From positions 1,240,001 to 1,304,000 of the forward strand of contig CAWBRV010000003.1 in NCBI GenBank assembly GCA_963791225.1: a stretch of DNA of 64,000 bases. The letters are read 5' to 3'. Positions 48,747 through 58,830 of the stretch are shown here, piece after piece. The position numbers were made by a program, and so were the translations under genes. Positions within the stretch are counted from its first letter, which is position 1, and every line of letters starts with the position of its first letter. The notes beneath the pieces are model-generated. The model was not told where the DNA came from. It searched no databases and saw only the letters and a list, made by a program, of their open reading frames with translations. The DNA is from PALSA-612 sp963791225 (GTDB lineage: Bacteria > Actinomycetota > Thermoleophilia > Gaiellales > Gaiellaceae).

Positions 48747-49942
48747 CGCTCGCCGAGCGCGACGATGCCTGCCTCCGCGAGCTCGTCGATATCCGATTCG
48801 GAATACCCGGCCTCCTCGAGCACCTCGGCGGTGTGAGCGCCGAGCCCGGGCGGCGCGGAGGCGTGGCGGACGCGCTCGCCGTCGATCGACACCGGGAAGG
48901 CGGGAATGCGCAGGTCGGGAACGACGGGATGGGGAAGCTCCTGCAGGATCCCGAGCGCCTCGGTCTGCTCCGCCGCGACCACCTCGGACACGTCCTGAAC
49001 GGGCGCGGCGGGAACGCCCGCGTCCGCGAGCCGGGCGAGCCAGTGTGCGCGGGACTCCGAGGCGAACCGGGCCTCGAGCTGCGGGACGAGCGCGTCGCGG
49101 TTCGCAACGCGGTCGGCGTTGGTCGCGAACCGCACGTCGGCCGCCAGCTCCGGTAGGCCCACCGTCTCGGCGAGCGCGGCGAACAGCCGGTCGTTGCCGG
49201 CCGCCACCATCAGCCGACCGTCGTTTGCCGCGAACGCCTGGTAGGGAACGATCGACGGGAACGCCGTGCCGCGGCCGGCCGGCACGACCCCGGCGGCGAG
49301 GAAGCCCGTCAGGTGGTAGGCCATGAACCCGAGCGCGGTCTCGTAGAGCGACACGTCGACCTCGCGTCCCTCGCCCGTCTGCTCGCGCTCGTGGATTGCG
49401 GCCAGGATCCCGAGCGCGGCCCACATGCCCGTGCCCTGGTCCGAGACCGACACGCCTGCTCGTACCCCGTCGCGCCCGGGCTCGCCCGTGACGCTGATGA
49501 TCCCCCCCGCCGCCTGGGCGAGCGGGTCGTAGCCGGGCCGGTCGCGCCACGGCCCCGTGCGGCCGAAGGAGCGGATCGAGCAGTAGACGAGCCGCGGGTT
49601 GCGGGCGCGCAGCTCCTCGGCTCCGAGCCCGCGCTCCTCGGCGAGGCCGGGGCGGAGGCTCTGCACGAGCACGTCGGCCCTGTCGACGAGCCGCAGCATC
49701 ACGTCGTGCCCGCGGCGCAGGTCGACGCAGACCGAGCGCTTGCCCGCGTTGACCGTCAGGAAGAGCGTGCTCTCGCCCTCCCACCACGGCGGGCCCCACG
49801 TGCGTGCCTCGTCCCCGGTGCCGGGCGGCTCGATCTTGACGACGTCCGCGCCGAGCGCCGCGAGCACCTCGGTGCAGTAGGGCCCGGCGAGGGAGGTGGT
49901 CACGTCGACGACGCGGATGCCGCGGAGGGGAGAGAACGTCAC
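48743..49942 (-). CDS. CaiB/BaiF-family CoA-transferase (class III)
   Basis: The enzyme is 399 aa from GTG 49942 (V-T-F-S-P-L-R-G). Features are RVVDVTTSLAGPYCTEVLAALGADV at the N-terminus (quoted in part: LAGPYCTEVLAALGADV), VKIEPPGTGDEAR, the catalytic Asp region VQSLRPGLAEERGLGAEEL, then RPGYDPLAQAAGGIISVTG and GREVDVSLYETALGFM. Class III enzymes move CoA between carboxylic acids, for example formyl-, carnitine- or succinyl-CoA types. The upstream ATG 50044 would add an unlikely Arg/Cys-rich leader. It is divergent from the DUF255 gene and overlaps the CGNR gene end by 4 bp. The substrate is unknown. Confidence 0.88.
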   Translation of the reverse strand: MTFSPLRGIRVVDVTTSLAGPYCTEVLAALGADVVKIEPPGTGDEARTWGPPWWEGESTLFLTVNAGKRSVCVDLRRGHDVMLRLVDRADVLVQSLRPGLAEERGLGAEELRARNPRLVYCSIRSFGRTGPWRDRPGYDPLAQAAGGIISVTGEPGRDGVRAGVSVSDQGTGMWAALGILAAIHEREQTGEGREVDVSLYETALGFMAYHLTGFLAAGVVPAGRGTAFPSIVPYQAFAANDGRLMVAAGNDRLFAALAETVGLPELAADVRFATNADRVANRDALVPQLEARFASESRAHWLARLADAGVPAAPVQDVSEVVAAEQTEALGILQELPHPVVPDLRIPAFPVSIDGERVRHASAPPGLGAHTAEVLEEAGYSESDIDELAEAGIVALGER

Positions 49943-49991
49943 GGGCGCGATGCTACTTCGGCACCGGGCGGCGAAACGACAGACTGTCCCG

Positions 49992-51852
<1,861 letters not shown>

Positions 51853-51881
<29 letters not shown>

Positions 51882-52488
51882 CGAGGAGTTGCTCGAACGC
51901 GCGCTCGAAGACCTCCTGAGGCTGCGCGCCGAGGACGAGCAGGCGCCGCTCGAGGAGGAAGCCCGGCACGCCCGTGATGCCGATCGACACCGCCTGCGCG
52001 GTCAGTCCCTGCACACGCTCGCGATACGCGTCCCCCGCCAGCACTTCATCCACCTCGGCCCCGTCCAGGCCGGCCCCGACGGCGAGCTCACGCAGCACAT
52101 CCGGGTCGCCGATGTTCCGCGCCTCCGCCCAGTACGCGTCCATCAGCCGGTCGTGGACGGCGCCATGCAACCCCCGCTCGCGTGCCAGCTCGGTCACGCG
52201 GAGCGCGCGCATCGTGTTCGGCACGACCTCCGGCGGCGGGTTGTACGTCAGACCCTCCTCGGCGAAGCGCCCGCGCAGCCGGTCGTGGAACGAGTCGCCG
52301 TAGCGCGCCTGGAGCTGCATGCGCGGGATGCCCTCCGGCGGGTACTCCGGATGGAGGTCGAACGGCAGCCACGTCACCTCGGCGCCGAACCGGCGCGCGA
52401 TCCACTCGGCCGTTGGCTGGCCGAGCCGGCAGAACGGTCAGATGTAGTCCGACCAGACGAGGACGTCGATCGCGGCCGCCTCGCTCAC
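51853..52488 (-). CDS. FrnE/DsbA-family thiol oxidoreductase, candidate selenoprotein with in-frame UGA (Sec17) in a U-x-x-C motif
   Basis: The product is 211 residues if UGA is read. The GTG start at 52488 overlaps the lysA stop (ACGTGAGC), and the frame then gives V-S-E-A-A-A-I-D-V-L-V-W-S-D-Y-I before TGA (52440-52438), P-F-C-R-L-G. In FrnE/DsbA relatives that position is the first Cys of C-P-F-C. The frame continues open to 51853 with family motifs LPFDLHPEYPPEGIPR, the helical insert and IGITGVPGFLLERRLLVLGAQ (partial quote), including the cis-Pro loop GVPGFLL. Without readthrough only a fragment from about 52377 remains, lacking the active site. A SECIS-like hairpin follows the UGA. FrnE proteins are cytosolic disulfide isomerases or oxidoreductases. 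The alternative is a TGC-to-TGA miscall or mutation. Confidence 0.78.
52405..52425 (-). promoter_or_regulatory. SECIS-like hairpin downstream of the UGA
   Basis: In the minus-strand message, CUCGGCC (52425-52419) pairs perfectly with GGCCGAG (52411-52405) around the 7-nt loop AGCCAAC. The stem begins 12 nt and the loop 19 nt after the UGA, and a G is the second loop base. These values lie within the published bacterial SECIS rules (loop 16-37 nt from UGA, G among the first two loop bases). In GC-rich DNA a 7-bp stem can also arise by chance. Confidence 0.55.
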
Positions 52489-53753
52489 GTCTCGAGCGCG
52501 AGCAGGTCGTCCAGCGTCTCGCGTCGCCGGATCAGCCGCGCCGAGCCGACCGAGGCGAGCACCGCCGCCGGACGCGGCACCGCGTTGTAGTTCGAGGCCA
52601 TGGCCAGCGTGTACGCGCCCGTGGCAGGCACGGCGAGGAGGTCGCCGCGTGCAGGCTCCGGCAGCGGCGCGCGCTCGACGAGCACGTCGCCCGACTCACA
52701 GTGCTTCCCGCAGACCGTGTACGTCCCGGCCGGGGACTCGTCGGCGCGATTCGCAAGGAGACACGAGAAGCGCGCCTCGTAGAGCTGCGGCCGTGGGTTG
52801 TCCGACATGCCGCCGTCGACGGCGACGTACGTGGTCGTCTCACTCGCCCGCTTCACGACCCCGACGCGGTAGAGCGTGACGCCGGCCTCGCCGACGAGCG
52901 AGCGCCCGGGCTCGAAGACGAGCTGCGGCACCGGCAGCCCGTGCAGCGCCCAGGCGCGCCCGACACGGTCGACGATCGTGGCCGCGAAGTCCCGGACCGT
53001 CGGCGCTGCGTCGCTCTCCACGTACCTGATCCCGAGGCCGCCGCCGGCGTCGACGACGGCCGGCGTCCAGTCGAGCTCCGAGCGGCACTCGGCCGCGAAG
53101 CCCGCCATCCAGTCGACCGCGAACCGCGCCGGCGAGACGTCGAGGAGCTGCGAGCCGAGATGGACGTGCAACCCCTGGACGTCGAGCCCCAGTTCGCGCG
53201 CACGTGCGATCGCGTGCAACGCACGCTCGGGCGGCAGCCCGAACTTCGAGCCCCGGTGCCCCGTCTTGATCGCGTCGTGCGTGTCGGGGTCGATGCCCGG
53301 GGTGACCCGGACGAGCACGCGCTCGAGCCCGGCCGCGGCGGCCCGCTCGACTTCGTCCTCCGCGTCGAGCACGACGAGCCATGGGTCCGCCGCCGCCGCG
53401 CGCGCGAGCTCCTCCTCCGACTTGTTGTTGCCGTGGACGACGATCCGCTCCCCTGCGACCCCGGCGCGCAGCGCCAACTCGAGCTCCCCCAGCGTGGACA
53501 CGTCGGCGCCGAGCCCCTCCTCCGCGAGCAGTCGGATCAGGGCGACGTTCGGGAACGCCTTCGACCCGTAGAGCGTGACCGCATCCGGTGCCGCGTTCCG
53601 GTAGGCGCGAGCCCGGGCACGCACCGTCTCCTCGCAGTAGACGACGAGCGGTGTGCCGAACTCCTCCGCAAGCGCGGAAGCGCGCACGCCGCCGATAGTC
53701 AGCTCGCTGTCCTCGACCGTCGCCGAGTCGGGAAACAGGTCGAGGGCGCCCAT
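52485..53753 (-). CDS. lysA: Diaminopimelate decarboxylase LysA
   Basis: The protein is 422 aa from ATG 53753. This PLP enzyme makes L-lysine from meso-diaminopimelate. Motifs include YGSKAFPNVALIRLLAEEG with the PLP Lys (about residue 57), VHGNNKSEEEL, SKFGLPPERALHAI, HLGSQLLDVS, the glycine loop VDAGGGLGIRY, EPGRSLVGEAG, and the C-terminal GKHCESGDVL and ATGAYTLAMASNYN. Length and motifs are normal. The stop overlaps the GTG of the FrnE-like gene, so the two are co-translated. It is divergent from the leuS leader with a 36-bp gap. Confidence 0.95.
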   Translation of the reverse strand: MGALDLFPDSATVEDSELTIGGVRASALAEEFGTPLVVYCEETVRARARAYRNAAPDAVTLYGSKAFPNVALIRLLAEEGLGADVSTLGELELALRAGVAGERIVVHGNNKSEEELARAAAADPWLVVLDAEDEVERAAAAGLERVLVRVTPGIDPDTHDAIKTGHRGSKFGLPPERALHAIARARELGLDVQGLHVHLGSQLLDVSPARFAVDWMAGFAAECRSELDWTPAVVDAGGGLGIRYVESDAAPTVRDFAATIVDRVGRAWALHGLPVPQLVFEPGRSLVGEAGVTLYRVGVVKRASETTTYVAVDGGMSDNPRPQLYEARFSCLLANRADESPAGTYTVCGKHCESGDVLVERAPLPEPARGDLLAVPATGAYTLAMASNYNAVPRPAAVLASVGSARLIRRRETLDDLLALET

Positions 53754-53774
53754 GACTTCGACGCTACCACTCGC

Positions 53775-53780
53775 TAGACT
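53775..53780 (+). promoter_or_regulatory. -10 box of the leuS leader transcript
   Basis: TAGACT lies 9 nt before the GTG of the leader mini-ORF (53790), so the leader is probably leaderless. No strong -35 is visible; ATGACT at 53752-53757 has 17-bp spacing but overlaps the lysA start. Confidence 0.45.
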
Positions 53781-53789
53781 TGGACGACT

Positions 53790-53810
53790 GTGCAGGCCCT
53801 TCTTGCCTAG
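53790..53810 (+). CDS. Leucine-rich leader peptide before leuS (M-Q-A-L-L-A)
   Basis: GTG CAG GCC CTT CTT GCC TAG encodes six residues with two adjacent Leu codons of the CTT type, which is rare in this GC-rich genome. It lies at the predicted 5' end of the leuS transcript and is followed by alternative stems and a terminator. Such an ORF can sense leucyl-tRNA supply through ribosome stalling. The reading is inferred from position and codons only. Confidence 0.55.
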   Translation: MQALLA

Positions 53811-53851
53811 CGAAGGAAGCCAGCGCGGCCCCGCCGCGACAGCTTCCCACG

Positions 53852-53876
53852 GCCTCTCGATCTGAGAGGCTTTTTT
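53852..53876 (+). terminator. Intrinsic terminator/attenuator upstream of leuS
   Basis: GCCTCTC (53852-53858) pairs with GAGAGGC (53864-53870) around GATCT, followed by six T (53871-53876): a textbook intrinsic terminator placed 22 bp before the leuS start. Upstream stems CCTTC/GAAGG (53798-53802 / 53812-53816) and GGAAGC/GCTTCC (53815-53820 / 53842-53847) are mutually exclusive, and GGAAGCC can also pair with the GGCTTTT of the terminator. This arrangement suits transcription attenuation. Confidence 0.8.
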
Positions 53877-53898
53877 GTCTCCGGACGAGGACAGCGTG

Positions 53899-56322
53899 AT
53901 GGACAGGTACGACGCAGGAGCGATCGAGGCGAAGTGGCAGCGGGTCTGGGAGGACGCACGGGCATTTTCGACGCCGAATCCCGAACCGGGCCAGGAGTCC
54001 AACCGCCACTGGTACCAGCTCGAGATGCTCCCGTACCCGTCCGGGACGCTGCACATGGGACACGTCCTCAACTACACGATGGGCGACGTCCTCACGCACT
54101 TCCACCGCCGCCACGGCTACGAGGTGCTGCGGCCGATGGGCTGGGACTCCTTCGGCCTGCCCGCCGAGAACGCTGCGATTCGAGAGGGCGGCCATCCGCG
54201 CGACATCGTCGAGCGGAACATCGCCGAGATCCGAGCTCAGATGAAGCGGATCGGCTGGGCGATCGACTGGGACCGCGAAGTCGGCGCCCACGAGCCCGAG
54301 TTCTACCGCTGGACGCAGTGGCTGTTCCTCAAGTTCTTCGAGCGCGGGCTCGCCTATCGCAAGGCGGCGCCGGTGAACTGGTGCCCGAACGATCAGACCG
54401 TGCTCTCGAACGAGCACGTCGTCGACGGGCGCTGCTGGCGTTGCGGGGCGCTCGTCGAGGCGCGAAACATGGAGCAGTGGTTCATGAGGATCACGGCCTA
54501 CGCCGACGATCTGCTCGAGTACGACCTTCCGCCGGGCGGCGAGTGGCCGGAGCGGACGATGGCGATCCAGCGCAACTGGATCGGGCGCAGCGTCGGGGCG
54601 GAGGTCATCTTCCGGATCGAGGAGCTGAATACCGACATCCCCGTCTTCACGACCCGGCCCGACACGCTCTTCGGCGCGACCTTCTTCGTGATCGCGCCCG
54701 AGCACCCGCTGGTCGAGCAGATCGGCACGGAGGAGGTGCTGGCGTATGCGAGGCTGACCGCCGCGAAGCGAGGCGAAGCGCGCGCGACCGAGGAGGAGAA
54801 GACCGGCGTCTTCACCGGCCACTACGCGACCAATCCGGTGAACGGCGAGCGGCTCCCGATCTGGGTGGCCGACTACGTCCTGACGGACTACGGCACAGGC
54901 GCGATCATGGCCGTCCCCGCGCACGACGAGCGCGACTACGACTTCGCGCGGACGTTCGACCTGCCGGTGCGAACCGTCGTCGGACCCCGGGACGGTGAGC
55001 CGCCCGAGGAGGGCGCGTACTCCGCGCACACGCAGGACGAGATACTGGTCAACTCCGCGCAGTTCACCGGTATGGCCTCTCCGGAGGCGAAGACGAAGAT
55101 CGTCGATTGGCTGGAACAGCAGGGCAAGGGTGCGCCTGCGGTCTCCTACCGGCTACGCGACTGGAGCATGTCGCGCCAGCGCTACTGGGGCTGCCCGATC
55201 CCGATCGTCCACTGCGAACGGTGCGGGCTCGTCCCCGTGCCCGAGTATCAGCTGCCGTTGCTGCTGCCCGAGGTCGAGGACTACCGGCCGAAGGGCGTCC
55301 CGCCGCTTGCCTCAAACCTGGAGTGGCTGAACGTCGAATGCCCGAGCTGCGGCGGCCCGGCCACCCGTGAGGCCGACACTATGGACACCTTCGTCGACTC
55401 GGCCTGGTATTACCTGCGCTACGTCGACCCGCACGACGCGGACGTGCCGTTCGGCCGGCGGGTGGTCGACTACTGGTGCCCGGTCGACCACTACATCGGT
55501 GGGATCGACCACGCCACCGGCCATCTGCTCTACTCGCGCTTCTTCGTCAGGGTGCTGAACGAGCTCGGCCTGGTCGGGTTCCGCGAGCCGTTCGCGCGCG
55601 TGTTCCACCAGGGCTGGGTGCAGATGGGCGGCTCGAAGATGTCGAAGTCGAAGGGCAACGTCGAGGGGCCCGACCCGCTCGTCGCCGAGTACGGCGCGGA
55701 CACCGTCCGCCTCTACATCCTCTTCATCGGCCCGGCCGACCAGGACATGGAGTGGACGGAAAGCGGTATCGGGGGCATGAGTCGGTTCGTCCGCCGCCTC
55801 TGGCGCACGGTCGGCGAGGTGGCCGAGCGCGCGCCTGCGGGCAACGGGGCTCCGGGGCCGCTTGCCCGCAAGGCGCACGAGACGATCGCCCGCGTCACCG
55901 ACGACCTCGGCCGGCGGCAGTCCTTCAACACGGCGATCGCCGCCGTGATGGAGCTGCTGAACGAGCTGGCACCGCGGCCCGACGACCCCGACGCCCGCTT
56001 CGCGGCCGAGACCGCGGTCAGCCTGATCCAGCCCTACGCGCCGCACGTCACCGAGGAGCTGTGGTCGACGCTCGGCGGCGAGCGGCTCTGGGAGCAGCCC
56101 TGGCCGGTGCACGATCCGGCCCTGCTCGCCCACGACACGTTCGAGCTCGTCGTCCAGGTCAACGGCAAGGTTCGCGACCGCTTCGACGTGCCGTCCGACC
56201 TCGCCGAGGACGAGCTCGTCGAGCGGGCCAAGGCCTCGCCGCGTGTACAGGCATTCATGGACGGCAAGACGGTACGCAGGGCGATCGTCGTCCCGCGCAA
56301 GCTCGTGAACCTCGTCGTCTAG
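53899..56322 (+). CDS. leuS: Leucyl-tRNA synthetase
   Basis: The enzyme is 807 aa from ATG 53899; TTG 53875 lies in the terminator T-run and is rejected. The class I motif HIGH appears as PYPSGTLHMGHVLNY (about residue 43), KMSKS as GGSKMSKSKGN (about 583). The CP1 editing domain has TTRPDTLFGATFFVIAPEHP and GTGAIMAVPAHDERDYDFA with the proofreading Asp/Thr residues. The zinc-binding region is ERCGLVPV and ECPSCGGPA. The C-terminal anticodon-binding domain ends VNLVV. Length fits bacterial LeuRS. Regulation by the leader and attenuator is inferred. Confidence 0.97.
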   Translation: MDRYDAGAIEAKWQRVWEDARAFSTPNPEPGQESNRHWYQLEMLPYPSGTLHMGHVLNYTMGDVLTHFHRRHGYEVLRPMGWDSFGLPAENAAIREGGHPRDIVERNIAEIRAQMKRIGWAIDWDREVGAHEPEFYRWTQWLFLKFFERGLAYRKAAPVNWCPNDQTVLSNEHVVDGRCWRCGALVEARNMEQWFMRITAYADDLLEYDLPPGGEWPERTMAIQRNWIGRSVGAEVIFRIEELNTDIPVFTTRPDTLFGATFFVIAPEHPLVEQIGTEEVLAYARLTAAKRGEARATEEEKTGVFTGHYATNPVNGERLPIWVADYVLTDYGTGAIMAVPAHDERDYDFARTFDLPVRTVVGPRDGEPPEEGAYSAHTQDEILVNSAQFTGMASPEAKTKIVDWLEQQGKGAPAVSYRLRDWSMSRQRYWGCPIPIVHCERCGLVPVPEYQLPLLLPEVEDYRPKGVPPLASNLEWLNVECPSCGGPATREADTMDTFVDSAWYYLRYVDPHDADVPFGRRVVDYWCPVDHYIGGIDHATGHLLYSRFFVRVLNELGLVGFREPFARVFHQGWVQMGGSKMSKSKGNVEGPDPLVAEYGADTVRLYILFIGPADQDMEWTESGIGGMSRFVRRLWRTVGEVAERAPAGNGAPGPLARKAHETIARVTDDLGRRQSFNTAIAAVMELLNELAPRPDDPDARFAAETAVSLIQPYAPHVTEELWSTLGGERLWEQPWPVHDPALLAHDTFELVVQVNGKVRDRFDVPSDLAEDELVERAKASPRVQAFMDGKTVRRAIVVPRKLVNLVV

Positions 56323-56336
56323 CGGCCCGCCGGCGT

Positions 56337-56729
56337 CTAGCGGATTCCGGTGTCGACGAAGAAGTTGATCCGGTCCCACCGGCCCTTGCGGACGTGGACG
56401 GCCCGCGGCTTGATCGGCCGGACAGCCACCGTCTTGGCGCGGCCCGTCTTCACGGTGTAGAACCCGGGCGGCAGCGCCACCCGGTAGCGGCCGTTCCTGT
56501 CCGAGTCGATCTGCACCCGAAGGTTCGAGCTCGAGAAGGTGCTCTCGAAGGTCAGCGTGAGCTTGGCCGGCGCATCGCAGGGAACGCCCGCACGGCAGAC
56601 GGGCGTAATCGGGCCCTTGCGGACGGTGCCGTAGAGGCCGCTGCCGGTCGTGCCCACCGCTGCCGCAGGCAGGAGCGCGAGCATCGCGATCGCGGCCGTC
56701 GCCACCACGAAACGAAGCTGAGACGGCAT
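56337..56729 (-). CDS. Small exported protein with a carboxypeptidase-regulatory/SpaA-like beta domain
   Basis: The 130-aa protein has a signal peptide at residues 1-25 (RFVVATAAIAMLALLPAAAV). The mature part is a small beta-sandwich pattern: LYGTVRKGPITPVCRAGVPC, TLTFES and NGRYRVALPPGFYTVKTG, reminiscent of prealbumin-like or carboxypeptidase regulatory repeats found in secreted proteins. Two Cys about 7 residues apart (VCRAGVPC) may form a disulfide. It is convergent with leuS, and no partner is evident. Function is unknown. Confidence 0.7.
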   Translation of the reverse strand: MPSQLRFVVATAAIAMLALLPAAAVGTTGSGLYGTVRKGPITPVCRAGVPCDAPAKLTLTFESTFSSSNLRVQIDSDRNGRYRVALPPGFYTVKTGRAKTVAVRPIKPRAVHVRKGRWDRINFFVDTGIR

Positions 56730-56782
56730 GCGTCAATGATGGCACGCAATCGTCACGGTTCCGTGACGAAGTCGTTGTCACA

Positions 56783-57379
56783 ATGGACGACATGCCAGCG
56801 CTGCCGCTCTCTCGACGCCAGGCGCTCGTGGCCGCGGGGGCGCTGGCTCTCGTCCTCTTCCTGGGCGGAAAGCTGCTGGCCCGTGGCGGCGCCGGCTCTG
56901 CGCATGCGCCGCCGTCGTTCCATCTCGCCGCGGCACCACCGGCGCCACCTCCCCGGCTCGTGGTGGACGTCACCGGTGCCGTCCGTCGCCCCGGTCTCTA
57001 CCGGCTCCCGCAGGGATCGCGGATTGCCGACGCCGTCTCGCGGGCCGGCGGCGCGAACGCAAAGGCAGCGCTCGACGGCGTGAACCTCGCCGCCCCGCTC
57101 GCGGACGGCGAGCAGGTGGTCGTGCCGATTCGCGTCTCGGGTGGTGGAGTCGCTGCCCCGGCGGCGGCGCCCGGAAGCACCTCGTCCGGCCCGGTCAGCC
57201 TGAGCATCGCCACGGCCGAGCAGCTCGACACGTTGCCCGGGATCGGACCGGTGACGGCACAGAAGATCGTCGACTACCGGACGCAGCACGGCGCGTTCCA
57301 CTCCGTCGACGAGCTCGACGCGATCTCGGGCATCGGTCCCGCCAAGCTCGACCAGCTCAAAGGGCTGGTGGTGCCGTGA
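56783..57379 (+). CDS. comEA: Competence protein ComEA (SLBB plus helix-hairpin-helix)
   Basis: The protein is 198 aa. An N-terminal membrane anchor (LVAAGALALVLFLGGKLLA, about residues 14-32) is followed by an SLBB domain (about 55-110: VDVTGAVRRPGLYRLPQGS, GVNLAAPLADGEQVVVP) and a double helix-hairpin-helix at the C-terminus (LDTLPGIGPVTAQKIVDYR, LDAISGIGPAKLDQLKG). ComEA is the DNA receptor on the outer face of the membrane during transformation. Its stop overlaps the comEC GTG (GTGACG). ATG 56792 is a second possible start. Confidence 0.93.
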   Translation: MDDMPALPLSRRQALVAAGALALVLFLGGKLLARGGAGSAHAPPSFHLAAAPPAPPPRLVVDVTGAVRRPGLYRLPQGSRIADAVSRAGGANAKAALDGVNLAAPLADGEQVVVPIRVSGGGVAAPAAAPGSTSSGPVSLSIATAEQLDTLPGIGPVTAQKIVDYRTQHGAFHSVDELDAISGIGPAKLDQLKGLVVP

Positions 57380-58830
57380 CGGGCGCGCTCCGCAATCTGG
57401 CCCCATCGCAGGTGCTCGTCGGTGCGGCGTGCGCCGGCATCTCGACGGCGAACCTGGTTCGCGTGCACTGGACGGGGATCGCCGGTCTTGCGATCGGCTC
57501 GTCCGTCCTGGCCGCTGTCGCGCTCCCCGGCGAGCGGGTCCAGGTCGGGGCGCTCGCGGTTCTCCTCGCCGGCTGGTGCTGGGGCAGCGCGCGCCTGGAT
57601 ACGATCGACCGCAGCCCGCTGAGCCGCCTCCTCGGCACGGCGGAGCACGCGCAAATCGTCGTGACGGCTCCGCCGCGCCCGTCTCGGTTCTCGATCCGCG
57701 TCCAGGCCGACCTCCATCGCTTCGGCAGGTTGCGTATCTCGGAGCCCGTTCTCGTGGAGCTCCCGGCCGGTCGGGCACCCGTGCAGGGAGACGTCCTCGA
57801 CGTGCTGGGCGTGCTCGCGCCGCCCAAAGGCCCCGAACACGGCTTCGACGAGCGAACCTATCTGCGCCGTCACGGCATCCACGTCGTGCTTCGCGGCGAC
57901 CGCTGGCACGTGACGGGCCGCCGCGGGGGCCTGGGCGGCGTGGCCGACGAGATCCGCGCCTTCGTCACACGCGGACTCTCGCGCGGGAGCGCCGGCGAGC
58001 AGCGAGCCGTTCTGCTCGGCGTCGTGCTCGGGGCCGACGAAGGCCTGTCACAGGGACTTCGCGATCGCTTCCGTGCCTCCGGCCTCTACCACCTGCTCGC
58101 GGTCTCCGGTCAGAACGTCGCCCTCGTCGCCGGCGGTGCGCTTCTCGTCTCCTGGCTCGTGGGCATCCCGCGCCTCGTCGGCGAGTTCGGAGCTCTGGCT
58201 GCGATCGCCTCCTACGTGCTCGCCGTCGGCGCCCAACCGTCCGTCGTCCGAGCCGGAATCGCGGGAGCGCTCGGCTCGATCGCCTGGCTGCTCGCGCGCG
58301 AGCGCGACCGGTGGTGGTTCCTCCTCGTCGGTGCCTTCGTGCTGCTCGCGTGGAATCCGTACACGCTGCTCGACGCGGGCTTCCAGCTCTCGTTCGCCGC
58401 CGTCGTCGCGATCTTCACGCTCGCGCCCCGGTTCGGCCGCGTGCTCGAGGGCTACCCGTTGCACAGGAAAGTCGCAGGCTTCCTCGCCGTCTCGACCGCG
58501 TGTGGCCTGGCAACCGCGCCCGTCCTCTGGCTCCAGTTCCACGCCGTCCCTCTCCTCGCCGTGCCCGCGAACGCCCTCGCTGCCCCGGCGGTCGGCCCGC
58601 TTCTCGGCCTCGCGCTGGCAGCGGCGGCCGTCCATCCGCTGGCACCGTCCGCGGCGGCGGCGCTCACGTGGCTCGCAGGCTGGTGCGCCGCGTATCTCGC
58701 GTTCTGCGCCAGGCTGATCGGCGGCCTCCCGTTCGCGCAGATCCGGTCCGGCACCGCGGCGGTGGCGATCGGCCTCGGTGCTGCCCTGGCCGGAACCTAT
58801 GCTTGGAGGCGATGCCGGAGCAGACGCTGA
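57376..58830 (+). CDS. comEC: ComEC/Rec2-type competence channel, without the C-terminal metallo-beta-lactamase domain
   Basis: This 484-aa membrane protein reads from GTG 57376. After two N-terminal helices and a soluble DUF4131-like part (FDERTYLRRHGIHVVLRGDR), the Competence domain has LYHLLAVSGQNVALVAGGAL (about residue 237) and WNPYTLLDAGFQLSFAAVVA (about 325), with about eight more helices. Classical ComEC (about 750 aa) carries an MBL-fold nuclease domain at the end. Here the protein stops with RRCRSRR after the last helix, and no MBL domain gene follows in the window. It would conduct single-stranded DNA into the cell. holA overlaps its end by 19 bp. Confidence 0.9.
   Translation: MTGALRNLAPSQVLVGAACAGISTANLVRVHWTGIAGLAIGSSVLAAVALPGERVQVGALAVLLAGWCWGSARLDTIDRSPLSRLLGTAEHAQIVVTAPPRPSRFSIRVQADLHRFGRLRISEPVLVELPAGRAPVQGDVLDVLGVLAPPKGPEHGFDERTYLRRHGIHVVLRGDRWHVTGRRGGLGGVADEIRAFVTRGLSRGSAGEQRAVLLGVVLGADEGLSQGLRDRFRASGLYHLLAVSGQNVALVAGGALLVSWLVGIPRLVGEFGALAAIASYVLAVGAQPSVVRAGIAGALGSIAWLLARERDRWWFLLVGAFVLLAWNPYTLLDAGFQLSFAAVVAIFTLAPRFGRVLEGYPLHRKVAGFLAVSTACGLATAPVLWLQFHAVPLLAVPANALAAPAVGPLLGLALAAAAVHPLAPSAAAALTWLAGWCAAYLAFCARLIGGLPFAQIRSGTAAVAIGLGAALAGTYAWRRCRSRR

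Noticed and set aside
53785..53880. A T-box riboswitch before leuS
   Set aside because: The conserved T-box sequence (AGGGTGG-type) and specifier-loop stem were not seen. The short ORF with two Leu codons explains the region better.
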